Source: Halobacillus massiliensis (GTDB taxonomy: Bacteria > Bacillota > Bacilli > Bacillales > Halobacillaceae). Taken from it: a stretch of DNA of 64,000 bases. Shown here piece by piece: positions 24,825 through 32,630 of the stretch; the stretch's first letter is position 1, and the number at the start of each line of letters is the position of its first letter. The translations under genes were made by a program, and so were the position numbers. The DNA lies in contig NZ_LT800499.1 in assembly GCF_900166625.1 (NCBI RefSeq), positions 124,001 to 188,000 on the forward strand, in the 5' to 3' direction. The notes beneath the pieces were generated by a model. The model saw only the letters and a program-made list of their open reading frames with translations, searched no databases and was not told the origin of the DNA.

Positions 24825-25370
24825 TTGAAGAATGTGGCAAACGTAAACTGGCATGAAGATTTTATCATTCATCTGGTGAAGGTTATTCGCCCGAAGGTCT
24901 ATGTGGAACTGGGCATCCAGCGCTGTCTTCTGTTTAACCGGGTCATTGATCACGCAGAGAAACTTATAGGAGTGGACATCGACAAAATGGCCGGCAGCTA
25001 TATGAGTGAATCTCCAAAGGCTCAATTTTTTCACGGACCGACAACGGAGTTCGCGAAAAAGCTGGAAGCTGATCCACTGGAGATTGATCTGCTTTTCATC
25101 GATGCGGATCATTCAAAAGAGGCGGTACTCGAGGATTTTAAAAATTATTTCCCGTTCGTTGCCCCGCACGGCTTAATCTTATTGCACGATGGGCATCCGG
25201 GATCTTCCAGGATGATGGATCCGTTGTATTGCGGAACAGCCTACCAGGCGATTGAAGAATTATCCAAACAAACCGATGCTTATGAAATGATGACCATTCC
25301 CGTAAGTCCGGGATTAACGCTGTGCCGAAAGCGTAAAGAACAATTATCGTGGCATGAAAAAAAGGAATAG
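24825..25370 (+). CDS. Class I SAM-dependent methyltransferase
   Basis: 181 residues resembling CmcI/Methyltransf_24 O-methyltransferases. VYVELGIQRC is motif I, GVDIDKMAG holds the acidic residue for SAM ribose, LLFIDADHSKEAVLEDF is motif IV, and LILLHDGHPG follows. Starts at TTG 24825 (AGAGG 9 bases upstream); a GTG 9 bases further is an alternative. It is divergent from the glycan operon and could methylate its sugar product, but no sigma-K-type boxes were found before it. Confidence 0.8.
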   Translation: MKNVANVNWHEDFIIHLVKVIRPKVYVELGIQRCLLFNRVIDHAEKLIGVDIDKMAGSYMSESPKAQFFHGPTTEFAKKLEADPLEIDLLFIDADHSKEAVLEDFKNYFPFVAPHGLILLHDGHPGSSRMMDPLYCGTAYQAIEELSKQTDAYEMMTIPVSPGLTLCRKRKEQLSWHEKKE

Positions 25371-25417
25371 AAAAAGGAGCCTGAACGGATGGGTAAACCG
25401 GTTCAGGCTCCTTTTTT
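25371..25417. terminator. Bidirectional terminator
   Basis: AAAAAGGAGCCTGAAC and GTTCAGGCTCCTTTTT form a perfect 16-bp stem with T runs on both strands, between convergent genes. Confidence 0.9.
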
Positions 25418-26598
25418 TATCCTGCCGCATGCTTCGCTTCCAGCTCGTCTTTTCGTTCCAGCTTTTTGTAAATAATCGCAATCAATAAAGATGGAATCGT
25501 TGAGACGATCATGCCAAGAAAGGCATAGCCTGGCTGTATTTCATATAAATATCCACCGAAGATCGTAAAGACGGCGGTACTCCAGCTTAAGGCCAGTGCG
25601 GAGTAAATGCCCTGTGCTTTCGGGATTGCTTCTGGTGCAATATTTTTTATTAAGTATTGCATAAACGCGTAGTGTCCCATCGCAAACGAGCAGGCGTGCA
25701 GCACTTGCGAGATCGAGAAGACGGCCACATTTGGAAATGCAAAAACAAGAATCCAGCGTATCGTTGAACCAAGGGCTGCTAAAATCAGGAGTGCGCCTGG
25801 TGTAAAGTTGCGAAACGCTTTGTCCGCCATCATGAAAAAGATGATTTCTGCAGCCACAGCGATGTTAATGATAACACCGATTAAGTAGGTCGGTGCATTG
25901 ATTTCCTGCAAGTAAATATAGCCGTAGTTATAATAGGAAGCATGAGCGGCCTGAAGCAAAATAACGATGATCAGGACGATGCCAAAGTGCTTCACTTGAA
26001 AGACCTTCAGCATGCCGCCTTTTTCGCTCTCCTCAACCTGTGGCTTTTCTGACAGCACATTCGGTGCGCGCAGAAGACCAAGGACGATAAAGATAAATAA
26101 GCTGACTAACAAAGCCCAGAGAATGGCTTCATCCCCAAACTGCCCGGTAAACAGGGTAAGAATCATTCCGCCGGCGACAAACCCGATCGATCCCCAGGAA
26201 CGGCTCTTTCCATAATCACGCAGCTGCCTATGCTGTACGAGCACACCGGCTGCCGTATCTAATGCCGGCATTAACGTCGGATAGAAGAAGTGTAAAAATA
26301 AAACAACGACCATCAGGCTTATAAACGAATCCACTGGAATCGATAACAGCAGGGCAATAAACGTGCCGATCGCCATTACATTAATTAAGAGCTTGCTGCT
26401 GAATTTCTCAGAAAGCTGAGGGAAGGCAAATAAGGTGGACAAACCGCGAATCACAAGTCCTAAGCTCATAATTAAGCTTGCCTGTGCCACCGACATTCCC
26501 TTTGCATGGATCATCCATCCTGTAAAATAAGGGAGAAAAATCCCCCATGTTAAATAAAAACTAAAAAATTGTCTGCTCATCCAGCGGTGTGAATTCAT
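25417..26598 (-). CDS. MFS transporter (HcaT/nucleoside-symporter-like)
   Basis: 393 residues with about 12 membrane helices. The N-terminal TWGIFLPYFTGWMI and RSWGSIGFVAGG resemble the MFS_1_like family (3-phenylpropionate HcaT and YwbF/LacY-like symporters). Start at ATG 26598, 7 bases behind TTGGAGG; the in-frame ATG at 26640 has no ribosome-binding site. It is divergent from a Crp/Fnr regulator, with only 81 bp between the two starts, so shared control is likely. Substrate unknown. Confidence 0.85.
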   Translation of the reverse strand: MNSHRWMSRQFFSFYLTWGIFLPYFTGWMIHAKGMSVAQASLIMSLGLVIRGLSTLFAFPQLSEKFSSKLLINVMAIGTFIALLLSIPVDSFISLMVVVLFLHFFYPTLMPALDTAAGVLVQHRQLRDYGKSRSWGSIGFVAGGMILTLFTGQFGDEAILWALLVSLFIFIVLGLLRAPNVLSEKPQVEESEKGGMLKVFQVKHFGIVLIIVILLQAAHASYYNYGYIYLQEINAPTYLIGVIINIAVAAEIIFFMMADKAFRNFTPGALLILAALGSTIRWILVFAFPNVAVFSISQVLHACSFAMGHYAFMQYLIKNIAPEAIPKAQGIYSALALSWSTAVFTIFGGYLYEIQPGYAFLGMIVSTIPSLLIAIIYKKLERKDELEAKHAAG

Positions 26599-26649
26599 TC
26601 TGTATTCCTCCAATGATTGCATCATATCAGGAAGAGACATACAATAATA

Positions 26650-26661
26650 TGAGAAATCTCA
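26650..26661. promoter_or_regulatory. Small dyad between divergent MFS and Crp/Fnr genes
   Basis: TGAGA-AA-TCTCA, an inverted repeat in the 81-bp divergent space. Arms resemble a Crp/Fnr half-site, but the gap is too short for a classical TGTGA-N6-TCACA site. Confidence 0.25.
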
Positions 26662-26679
26662 CAGTTTGGATGGATAAAT

Positions 26680-27351
26680 ATGAAAAAAATAAACAATCAA
26701 AAGCGGAAACACTATGTAAAAGAGCGGCCGATTGACCATTTGTTTTCATTTGATATAGAAGAATCTCTGGAAATCCTTGAGTATGAGCGCGATGAATGGA
26801 TCATAAAGGAAGGCATGCGCCCCGACTATTTATTTTATGTGATCGAAGGCAGAGCGAAGATTTATGTCACCTATCAAAACGGAAAGAGCTCCCTGATTAA
26901 TTTTATCAATGCCGACGAATACATCGGGGAAATGGAGCTCGTGAACGAAATTTACTATACAAAAGGGATCCAGGCTTCTACGAAAACGGTATGCTATGCG
27001 ATTCCGCTCCAACGCTTTCGAGACACGCTGTTGGAGGATACAAAATTTTTGCGCGAGCTGACGAAGTTTTTAAGCATTAAAGCAAGCAGAATGGCTGAGA
27101 AGTATTCACAGAGCCTCTCCTTTCCACTCGAAAACCGGCTCGCTGACTTTATTCTGCAGACAGCGGATGGCCAAGTATATAAGGAAAAGCACGTCACCGT
27201 CTGTGATTTCCTCGGCGTTTCTTATCGCCACCTGCTGCACGTGTTGTCCCAGTTTTGTGAAAAGGGATATTTGCAGAAGGAAGGGCACGAGTATCGGATT
27301 AGGGAACGGGGGCGGCTGCTTGAACTGGCCGGGGTGTTGAAGAATGGGTAG
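26680..27351 (+). CDS. Crp/Fnr-family regulator (YeiL-like)
   Basis: 223 residues. A cyclic-nucleotide-binding-type beta barrel (about 25-140: EWIIKEGMRPDYLFYVIEGRA) leads through a dimerisation helix to a C-terminal winged helix (VTVCDFLGVSYRHLLHVLSQ, about 170-190). It fits the YeiL-like branch, whose ligand is mostly unknown. There is no N-terminal cysteine cluster for an iron-sulfur centre. It probably controls the divergent MFS gene. Confidence 0.88.
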   Translation: MKKINNQKRKHYVKERPIDHLFSFDIEESLEILEYERDEWIIKEGMRPDYLFYVIEGRAKIYVTYQNGKSSLINFINADEYIGEMELVNEIYYTKGIQASTKTVCYAIPLQRFRDTLLEDTKFLRELTKFLSIKASRMAEKYSQSLSFPLENRLADFILQTADGQVYKEKHVTVCDFLGVSYRHLLHVLSQFCEKGYLQKEGHEYRIRERGRLLELAGVLKNG

Positions 27352-27396
27352 TCGTCACTCTTCATTTTCTTTGTTTCATTTTTGGGGCAATATGGG

Positions 27397-27562
27397 TATA
27401 ATATAGATAGAAAGCACATAATAAAAAAGGCTGCTGGCGGTAACCAGTAACCTTTGATGGACAGCAAAACTGCATAAAGTGCAGCGGCCTTGAGTCGTCA
27501 AGCGAAGGAAAAGTAACCTACCTAAACAACATCGGGCGGATGGTATAGGGGGTTACTTTTTT
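27397..27562 (+). ncRNA. Structured RNA of unknown class with promoter and terminator
   Basis: TATAAT (27397-27402) precedes about 155 nt of structured, non-coding sequence. Helices visible: AAGGC...GCCTT closing a junction, CTGG-CGGTAA-CCAG, CTGCA-TAAAG-TGCAG, CTTGA-GTCG-TCAAG. A terminator ends it: AAGTAACC (27511-27518) with GGTTACTT (27551-27558) and TTTTTT. No gene follows on this strand, so it is a stand-alone small RNA rather than a leader. I tested it by eye against the main riboswitch, SRP, 6S and tmRNA patterns without a match. Confidence 0.5.
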
Positions 27563-27575
27563 TGTTATTTTAAAA

Positions 27576-28403
27576 TCACTTCAACAGCTTCTTCATCTGA
27601 AACTGAAACAACTCACTCTGCATCCCATATTCCCTTAAGAGCTCGCATTCCGGCTGGCTTGTGATTAAGTTGCTGAGCTGGATCCTCACACCAGTCCCCC
27701 TGGAACTTAAGCTATGTAAAATATTCTCGATGTGCTCCTTGCTTTCTTTATGGAGCACAAGCTGTCTAATGGAAACCATCTTCTGTCCGTTTTCTTTTTG
27801 AGACTCTGTGAAGAAAATATAGCCGATGTTTTCTCCCTCTGCGTACATATGATAAACGGTGCTGTTTTCATCCAGGCGATTCTGCCATGGCGTTAACTCA
27901 TGTTCCTGATTTTTTAATTCTAAAGGGTCTGCTTTCTCAAAGGTGATTAATTCACCTTCGGCGGGAGCCTGGTTCAACTCGCCGACGATTAACTCGTTCA
28001 TCATCGAAAAACCAAGGCCTTCGTAAAGCGCATAGGCACGGGCATTGCCTTTAATCACTTCAAGAAGGATATCATCACAGTTGTGATCAATGGCGGACTT
28101 TTGGGCGTGATCCATTAACGTTCGGGCGATGCTCTGCCTTCTAAATTCAGGGATGACGGCCATACCGCCTATCCATAACTGTTTGCGTTCTTTAAATGGC
28201 TGGATCCCGGCCAGCATTATGCCTGCATATCCTTCTTTTTCGGTCTTATAAACACAAGACAGCTCCCATGACAGGTGGAGGGATTCGATTCGGTCTTTGA
28301 TCATTTTTTCCGTCATGTACATAGGGACAAAATAGTCGGAAAAGCCGAGATTCCACGTTCTTGTAGCTAGTGCTGTATCTGCGGATAGTAAAGGTTGTAG
28401 CAT
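27576..28403 (-). CDS. GNAT N-acetyltransferase, two-domain
   Basis: 275 residues. The N-terminal half is a standard GNAT domain: IGGMAVIPEFRRQSIARTLM is the acetyl-CoA pyrophosphate loop (about 78-97) and ARAYALYEGLGF the C-terminal motif. The second half (about 145-275) looks like a degenerate GNAT-like domain. A GAGGTG site precedes the ATG. It is encoded 16 bp downstream of a serine hydrolase gene on the same strand and probably shares its transcript. Substrate unknown. Confidence 0.85.
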   Translation of the reverse strand: MLQPLLSADTALATRTWNLGFSDYFVPMYMTEKMIKDRIESLHLSWELSCVYKTEKEGYAGIMLAGIQPFKERKQLWIGGMAVIPEFRRQSIARTLMDHAQKSAIDHNCDDILLEVIKGNARAYALYEGLGFSMMNELIVGELNQAPAEGELITFEKADPLELKNQEHELTPWQNRLDENSTVYHMYAEGENIGYIFFTESQKENGQKMVSIRQLVLHKESKEHIENILHSLSSRGTGVRIQLSNLITSQPECELLREYGMQSELFQFQMKKLLK

Positions 28404-28419
28404 TTGAACACCTCGTCGA

Positions 28420-29442
28420 TTATTTTATTTGTTTAAGAATTTTATTCATCATCAAAGCGGCTGTGCGCTGGCCGTAAAACTGGTTGATTGTTCCTGAAAA
28501 ATAAAGGTCTGATGGTTCATGGTAAAAGGCAAACGCCCCGCTTTGGCCCCAGTGACCGATTAAACCGCCTCCCTTTAAATCCTTACTGGACATCGGCTGG
28601 CTCGTTAAGCCGACGCCGTAATAAAACACTCCCGGCCTAAAGAGAAGTTTCCAGTCCATTAGTTGTGAAAAATCCTCCTGTGGAAAGAAGCGGCCATTCA
28701 TAAAGGCTTTAAGAAACGTCATCGTCTCTTTTGCTGTCGATACAATGCCGCCTTCTGATCCTACTGATGCCATATATTTCGGCAAATGGAGCTCATTGTT
28801 CTTTACATATAATGGTGCTGGCCGCAGATCAGTGGGATCATCATATACGTACGTTTCCTTTAAGTGCAGCGGCTCAAAAATATATTCTTTAAAAACCGTG
28901 GAAATATTTTCATTTGTGATCGTTTCAATCATCCTGCCGAGGAGACGGTAATTTGTATCAGAGTATTGGGCTTTTTGGCCGGGAGGGAATTTAGCTCTTC
29001 TCTTTTTAGCAGCATTCATCACTCGGTCAAAGTCCCAGCACTGGTCCTTCCCCTTTATTAACTCAGCAACAGCCGCTCCTGTAAAGTAATCGGGGATCCC
29101 GGAAGTATTGGCCATTAACTGCTTCACTGTAATCTCCTTTGAGTAATCGACTCCTTTTCTAACGTGTAACCCATCTAAAATATCTTGTGAAATGTACTTG
29201 GAAATTTTATCATTTAAATGCAAGCGGTTTTCAGATTTCAATTTCATCAGGACAGCAGTTACATACAATTTAGTGACACTTGCGATAAAATAGGGAGTAT
29301 TCGCATTTAAATTCCCCGCTCCGCTTATCAACGATAAGGAATCATCGCCTTTTTCTATACATAGAACAGCTCCGAATATATTTTTCTTGGCAGCTGCCCT
29401 CGAAACCAGCTGATCCACATAGCTTTGATTGATTTCAGCCAC
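28420..29442 (-). CDS. Beta-lactamase-family serine hydrolase
   Basis: 340 residues of the class C beta-lactamase/DD-peptidase fold. The nucleophile motif S-V-T-K is at about 55-58, the second motif Y-S-D at 160-162, and the third as H-W-G-Q-S-G near 297-302. There is no signal peptide, so the protein is probably cytoplasmic, like many esterase or D-amino-acid-peptide relatives; it should not be read as antibiotic resistance. GTG start with GGGAGG 7 bases upstream. Likely operon with the GNAT gene. Confidence 0.87.
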   Translation of the reverse strand: MAEINQSYVDQLVSRAAAKKNIFGAVLCIEKGDDSLSLISGAGNLNANTPYFIASVTKLYVTAVLMKLKSENRLHLNDKISKYISQDILDGLHVRKGVDYSKEITVKQLMANTSGIPDYFTGAAVAELIKGKDQCWDFDRVMNAAKKRRAKFPPGQKAQYSDTNYRLLGRMIETITNENISTVFKEYIFEPLHLKETYVYDDPTDLRPAPLYVKNNELHLPKYMASVGSEGGIVSTAKETMTFLKAFMNGRFFPQEDFSQLMDWKLLFRPGVFYYGVGLTSQPMSSKDLKGGGLIGHWGQSGAFAFYHEPSDLYFSGTINQFYGQRTAALMMNKILKQIK

Positions 29443-29547
29443 TGCACGGCCTCCCGTTAAAAGAGATATACTTCTATTATAAAAAGGAATTGTGGGAATT
29501 CATAGATATATTAATCGAGAACCATTCACCAGAAGGAGGGAAAGGAT

Positions 29548-30606
29548 ATGGAACAGGACGTTGTATTAAAAATGGAAAATACAGGTAAAGTAGAAGGCGA
29601 TAAAGTATGGTTTCGTCCCTTTGATTTCCAGCTTAAGCATGGGGAAGCGGCAGCGATCCAGTGTGATCATGTGACAGGAAAGCTGCTATTTCAGCTGCTG
29701 ATCGGGCAGGAAGCGGCCTCCGGTACGATCGCTTACTTCAATGAAGCGAGCGCTCGCGAGCCAAAAAAATATCGTCATCGCATCGGTGTCGTTATGCATG
29801 AGGAAGGGCTATATGAGCGCTTAGCGCCTGCCGCTTACTTGAAGTTTTTTCAGACATTGTACGGAGCGGCTGGCGATATCGATGAGCTGTTACATAAAGT
29901 GAATCTCTACGGAGTGAGAGCAAAGCCGATTAAGCACCTCGACTATTCGCAGCGTAAGCGGCTGGCGTTTGCCAAAGCGCTCATTCATAATCCGGAGCTT
30001 GTTATTTTTGAAGAACCTGATCAGAATATCGACTTAGAAAGCAAGGTGATCCTGCGCGGGCTGGTGAGCGGCCTGAAGGAGCAGGGCAAAGCGGCGCTCA
30101 TTATTACTAGCAATATGGAGAGTGCGGTTATTTTAACAAGTAACGTGTATCGCCTGAATGAAGCGGGTTTAAAGCAGATAGCGGTAGTCGATCAGTCAGA
30201 AATTTTAACGGAAGATGCTCTCACAGAGAATGGAGAAGCTGACACAAAGGAAAATCAGTCCTTTCAAGTACAGCTTGAGCGGATACCCGCTAAGGTGGAA
30301 GAAAAGATTATCCTGTTTGATCCAACAGAGATTGATTTTATTGAAAGCATGGATGGTACCGTGCATCTGCATGTGAAAGAGAATTCGTTTCCTTGCACGA
30401 TTACTTTAAATCAGCTGACAGAAAGACTGGAGCCGTTTGGCTTTTTCCGTTGTCATCGTTCCTATATCGTAAACCTGCAAAAGGTGCGGGAAGTGATGAC
30501 ATGGACGCGAAACAGCTACAGCTTGATCCTCGATGATCATAATAAAAGTAATATTCCTTTATCGAAGGGTAAACTGCAGGATCTCAAAAAAGTGCTAAGA
30601 ATGTAA
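29548..30606 (+). CDS. Degenerate ABC ATPase fused to a LytTR DNA-binding domain
   Basis: 352 residues. Residues 1-215 follow an ABC ATPase fold, but the Walker A loop is ruined (CDHVTGKLLFQ, no GxGKS/T), while the signature region (LDYSQRKRLAFAKAL) and Walker B (LVIFEEPDQNID) remain. Residues about 250-350 are a LytTR domain (FIESMDGTVHLHV, then FFRCHRSYIVNLQKV and IPLSKGKLQDLK). It probably acts as a transcription factor whose ATPase-like half senses the partner ABC transporter encoded downstream (inference). GGAGGGAAAGG precedes the ATG. No terminator separates it from the transporter genes. Confidence 0.85.
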   Translation: MEQDVVLKMENTGKVEGDKVWFRPFDFQLKHGEAAAIQCDHVTGKLLFQLLIGQEAASGTIAYFNEASAREPKKYRHRIGVVMHEEGLYERLAPAAYLKFFQTLYGAAGDIDELLHKVNLYGVRAKPIKHLDYSQRKRLAFAKALIHNPELVIFEEPDQNIDLESKVILRGLVSGLKEQGKAALIITSNMESAVILTSNVYRLNEAGLKQIAVVDQSEILTEDALTENGEADTKENQSFQVQLERIPAKVEEKIILFDPTEIDFIESMDGTVHLHVKENSFPCTITLNQLTERLEPFGFFRCHRSYIVNLQKVREVMTWTRNSYSLILDDHNKSNIPLSKGKLQDLKKVLRM

Positions 30607-30645
30607 AAATATTTCCCGGGAAATGTCGGGACAAGTCGTTATTTA

Positions 30646-30716
30646 CTCCATTCAGCTTTTTCGCTGATCGCTCACCGATTAACCCGCTCCATTCACCACG
30701 AAAATTACTCCCTTCA
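30646..30716 (+). promoter_or_regulatory. Three phased direct repeats, putative LytTR sites
   Basis: CTCCATTCA (30646-30654), CTCCATTCA (30687-30695) and CTCCCTTCA (30708-30716) start 41 and 21 bp apart, close to four and two helical turns. LytTR regulators bind 9-bp direct repeats in this way. The last repeat lies 11 bp before a poor -35 (ATGATC) with TACACT as -10 (30751-30756), the layout of an activated promoter. A perfect ATTTCCCGGGAAAT palindrome (30611-30624) lies further upstream. Confidence 0.5.
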
Positions 30717-30794
30717 TCCTTTTTTTAATGATCGCCTGCCGCTGACGGCGTACACTTAAGGCAGTGATAAGCCAAAGAGAAAAGGGGAATGAAA

Positions 30795-31646
30795 GTGAGC
30801 GAGTTAATTGAAGTAAGCAATCTGCAGAAAGAGTTTGAGGGGAAGAAAGCGCTGGACGCTCTCTCTTTTACTATTAAAAAAGGAGAAACGTTTGGCTTCC
30901 TGGGGCCGAGCGGCTCAGGAAAAACGACGACAATTAAAATACTAACCGCCCAGCTGTCCTACAGCTTAGGAGAAGTGAGCGTGTTTGGTCAGTCTGTCAA
31001 GCAGTTAAAGAATCCCGCTCAAATGAAACGGTTGGGGGTATTGACTGATAATACGGGCTTGTATGAGCGCCTGACGATACACGATAATTTAAAGCTGTAC
31101 TGTGACCTTTACGGAGTTTCCTATAGCCGGATATCGGAGGTGCTCGAGGAGGTCGGACTGAGCGGAGAAGAGAAAAAGCAGGTTAGTAAGATGTCTAAAG
31201 GTATGAGGCAGCGGGCGACGCTCGCTCGCACGATTTTGCACAAGCCGGAACTGCTTTTTCTTGATGAACCGACGTCTTCCTTAGATCCGGTAAGCACGGA
31301 GCGCATTCACCGCGTTTTGCGAAAGCTGAATGAAGAAGGCACGACGATTTTCTTAACGACTCACGATATGCATGAAGCTGAGCGGATGTGTGATCGTGTC
31401 GCTTTCTTAAATAAAGGGCGCATTCAAATTCAAGGAACCCCAAAAGAGCTGCGCTTAAGCTATACCGATTCTTCGATTACAATCGTATTAAAAGACGGAC
31501 GTGAGCAGCTGCTCGGCAAGGATTCAGAAAGCGCTCAGCGGATTGCCGAAGCGATCACGAGCCAGCAGTTAGTATCCATTCACTCGAATGAACCAACTTT
31601 AGGAGAAATATTTGCCCGTGTCACAGGGAAGGAGCTATTGCAATGA
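30795..31646 (+). CDS. ABC exporter ATP-binding subunit
   Basis: 283 residues. Walker A GPSGSGKTTT, Q-loop region, signature SKGMRQRATLA, Walker B LLFLDEPTSSLD and the switch His in LTTHDMHEAE are all intact. It is of the NatA/CcmA/DrrA type. The start chosen is GTG 30795, 7 bases after AAAGGGG; ATG 30789 is only 1 base from that site. The permease gene overlaps its end by 4 bases. With the LytTR fusion upstream it resembles self-regulated peptide or antibiotic exporters. Confidence 0.9.
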   Translation: MSELIEVSNLQKEFEGKKALDALSFTIKKGETFGFLGPSGSGKTTTIKILTAQLSYSLGEVSVFGQSVKQLKNPAQMKRLGVLTDNTGLYERLTIHDNLKLYCDLYGVSYSRISEVLEEVGLSGEEKKQVSKMSKGMRQRATLARTILHKPELLFLDEPTSSLDPVSTERIHRVLRKLNEEGTTIFLTTHDMHEAERMCDRVAFLNKGRIQIQGTPKELRLSYTDSSITIVLKDGREQLLGKDSESAQRIAEAITSQQLVSIHSNEPTLGEIFARVTGKELLQ

Positions 31647-32344
31647 TCTCAGTTAAACGAATTCAGGCCGTTGTAACGAAAGACTACAAAGATCTTATGA
31701 AAAATTCCTATATGCTTTCCACCGCTCTCATGCCGCTGCTTTTTGCTTATTTATTCAGCAGAGAAGGAGGAGCAGAGATTTCTGCCATGATGGTGCTGTG
31801 TGTGACCCTCACGATGGTTATCGTCGGCTCGTTCATTCAGGCGGCTATGATTGCGGAAGAAAAGGAAAAGAACACATTACGAGGACTGCTGCTGTCCCCG
31901 CTGAACATTGGAGAACTTTTTATTGGTAAAAGTATCCTTTCAGCAGCGCTGACCGTCATAATGGTTGCTGTCGTTATCCTCGTTGGCGGCTTTACACTTC
32001 CTGAGCAAACCGGAATCTTCACAACCGCACTGGTCATTAATCTCATCATTTATATTGCTGTCGGTACAATCCTCGGTCTCGTTTCGCGTACCGTCATGGA
32101 AACATCTGTCGCCGGCTTACCGGTACTGCTTATCTTAGGAATGGGCTCACTGTTTCGCAGCCTTTTGGATGTGGAGTGGATCACTACCGTTTTTGAATAT
32201 CTGCCAGATTATCAGCTGACCCAGATCGTTGAGCATTTAAGTACAGGCGAGTCTGTAGCGAGCAGCTTCATCATTCTGTCCGTATGGGCTGTGGTTTCTG
32301 TTGTTGTGGCGGGTCTTACTTTTAAGAAACGGCGTTTTGATTAA
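31643..32344 (+). CDS. ABC exporter permease subunit
   Basis: 233 residues with six predicted membrane helices, of the ABC-2 (NatB-like) type: MIAEEKEKNTLRGLLLSPLN is the conserved cytoplasmic coupling segment after helix 2. It overlaps the ATPase gene (ATGA) and so is made together with it. Small for the ABC-2 family but complete. Export substrate unknown; sodium, peptides or antibiotics are options. Confidence 0.88.
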   Translation: MISVKRIQAVVTKDYKDLMKNSYMLSTALMPLLFAYLFSREGGAEISAMMVLCVTLTMVIVGSFIQAAMIAEEKEKNTLRGLLLSPLNIGELFIGKSILSAALTVIMVAVVILVGGFTLPEQTGIFTTALVINLIIYIAVGTILGLVSRTVMETSVAGLPVLLILGMGSLFRSLLDVEWITTVFEYLPDYQLTQIVEHLSTGESVASSFIILSVWAVVSVVVAGLTFKKRRFD

Positions 32345-32350
32345 TGGAAA

Positions 32351-32545
32351 GCGCTGAAAAGTAGTTTAGAAGCGTCGAAAGAAATTGAGGAAGTGCCAGA
32401 AGTGAGAGGGCGAACGTCGAAAGGGTTCAGAAGCGCTGAAAGGGAGTGCAGAACTGTCGAAAGCGATAGGCTGAGCATCGAAAGAGTCCAGAACCGCTGA
32501 AAGAGAGCGCCTAAGCGTCAAAAGCGGGAGGCGCTCCGTCGAAAG
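32351..32545. repeat. Degenerate ~21-bp tandem repeats
   Basis: About ten units centred on GAAA recur every 19-22 bases (near 32356, 32377, 32399, 32419, 32438, 32459, 32480, 32499, 32519, 32541). Most carry CGCTGAAA or CGTCGAAA, partly alternating. The run starts right behind the ABC permease stop codon. No convincing protein is encoded on either strand. Confidence 0.6.
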
Positions 32546-32578
32546 AATACCCCCTCCCGCCTCAAACCCAATAAAATA

Positions 32579-32622
32579 AATAAAGCGCTCATCTCCATAA
32601 GGAGATGAGCGCTTTATTAAAT
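32579..32622. terminator. Bidirectional terminator
   Basis: An 18-bp perfect stem (AATAAAGCGCTCATCTCC with its complement) around ATAA, between the repeat block and the convergent ald gene. Confidence 0.8.
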
Positions 32623-32630
32623 GCATTCAA

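Noticed and set aside
27397-27562. Known riboswitch or housekeeping RNA (c-di-GMP-I, ZTP, SAM, T-box, SRP, 6S)
   Set aside because: Their invariant motifs were not found, and no downstream gene lies on the same strand.
32366-32626. 86-codon minus-strand frame through the 21-bp repeats
   Set aside because: The 7-residue periodicity comes from the DNA repeat; it also crosses the ald terminator and lacks a ribosome-binding site.
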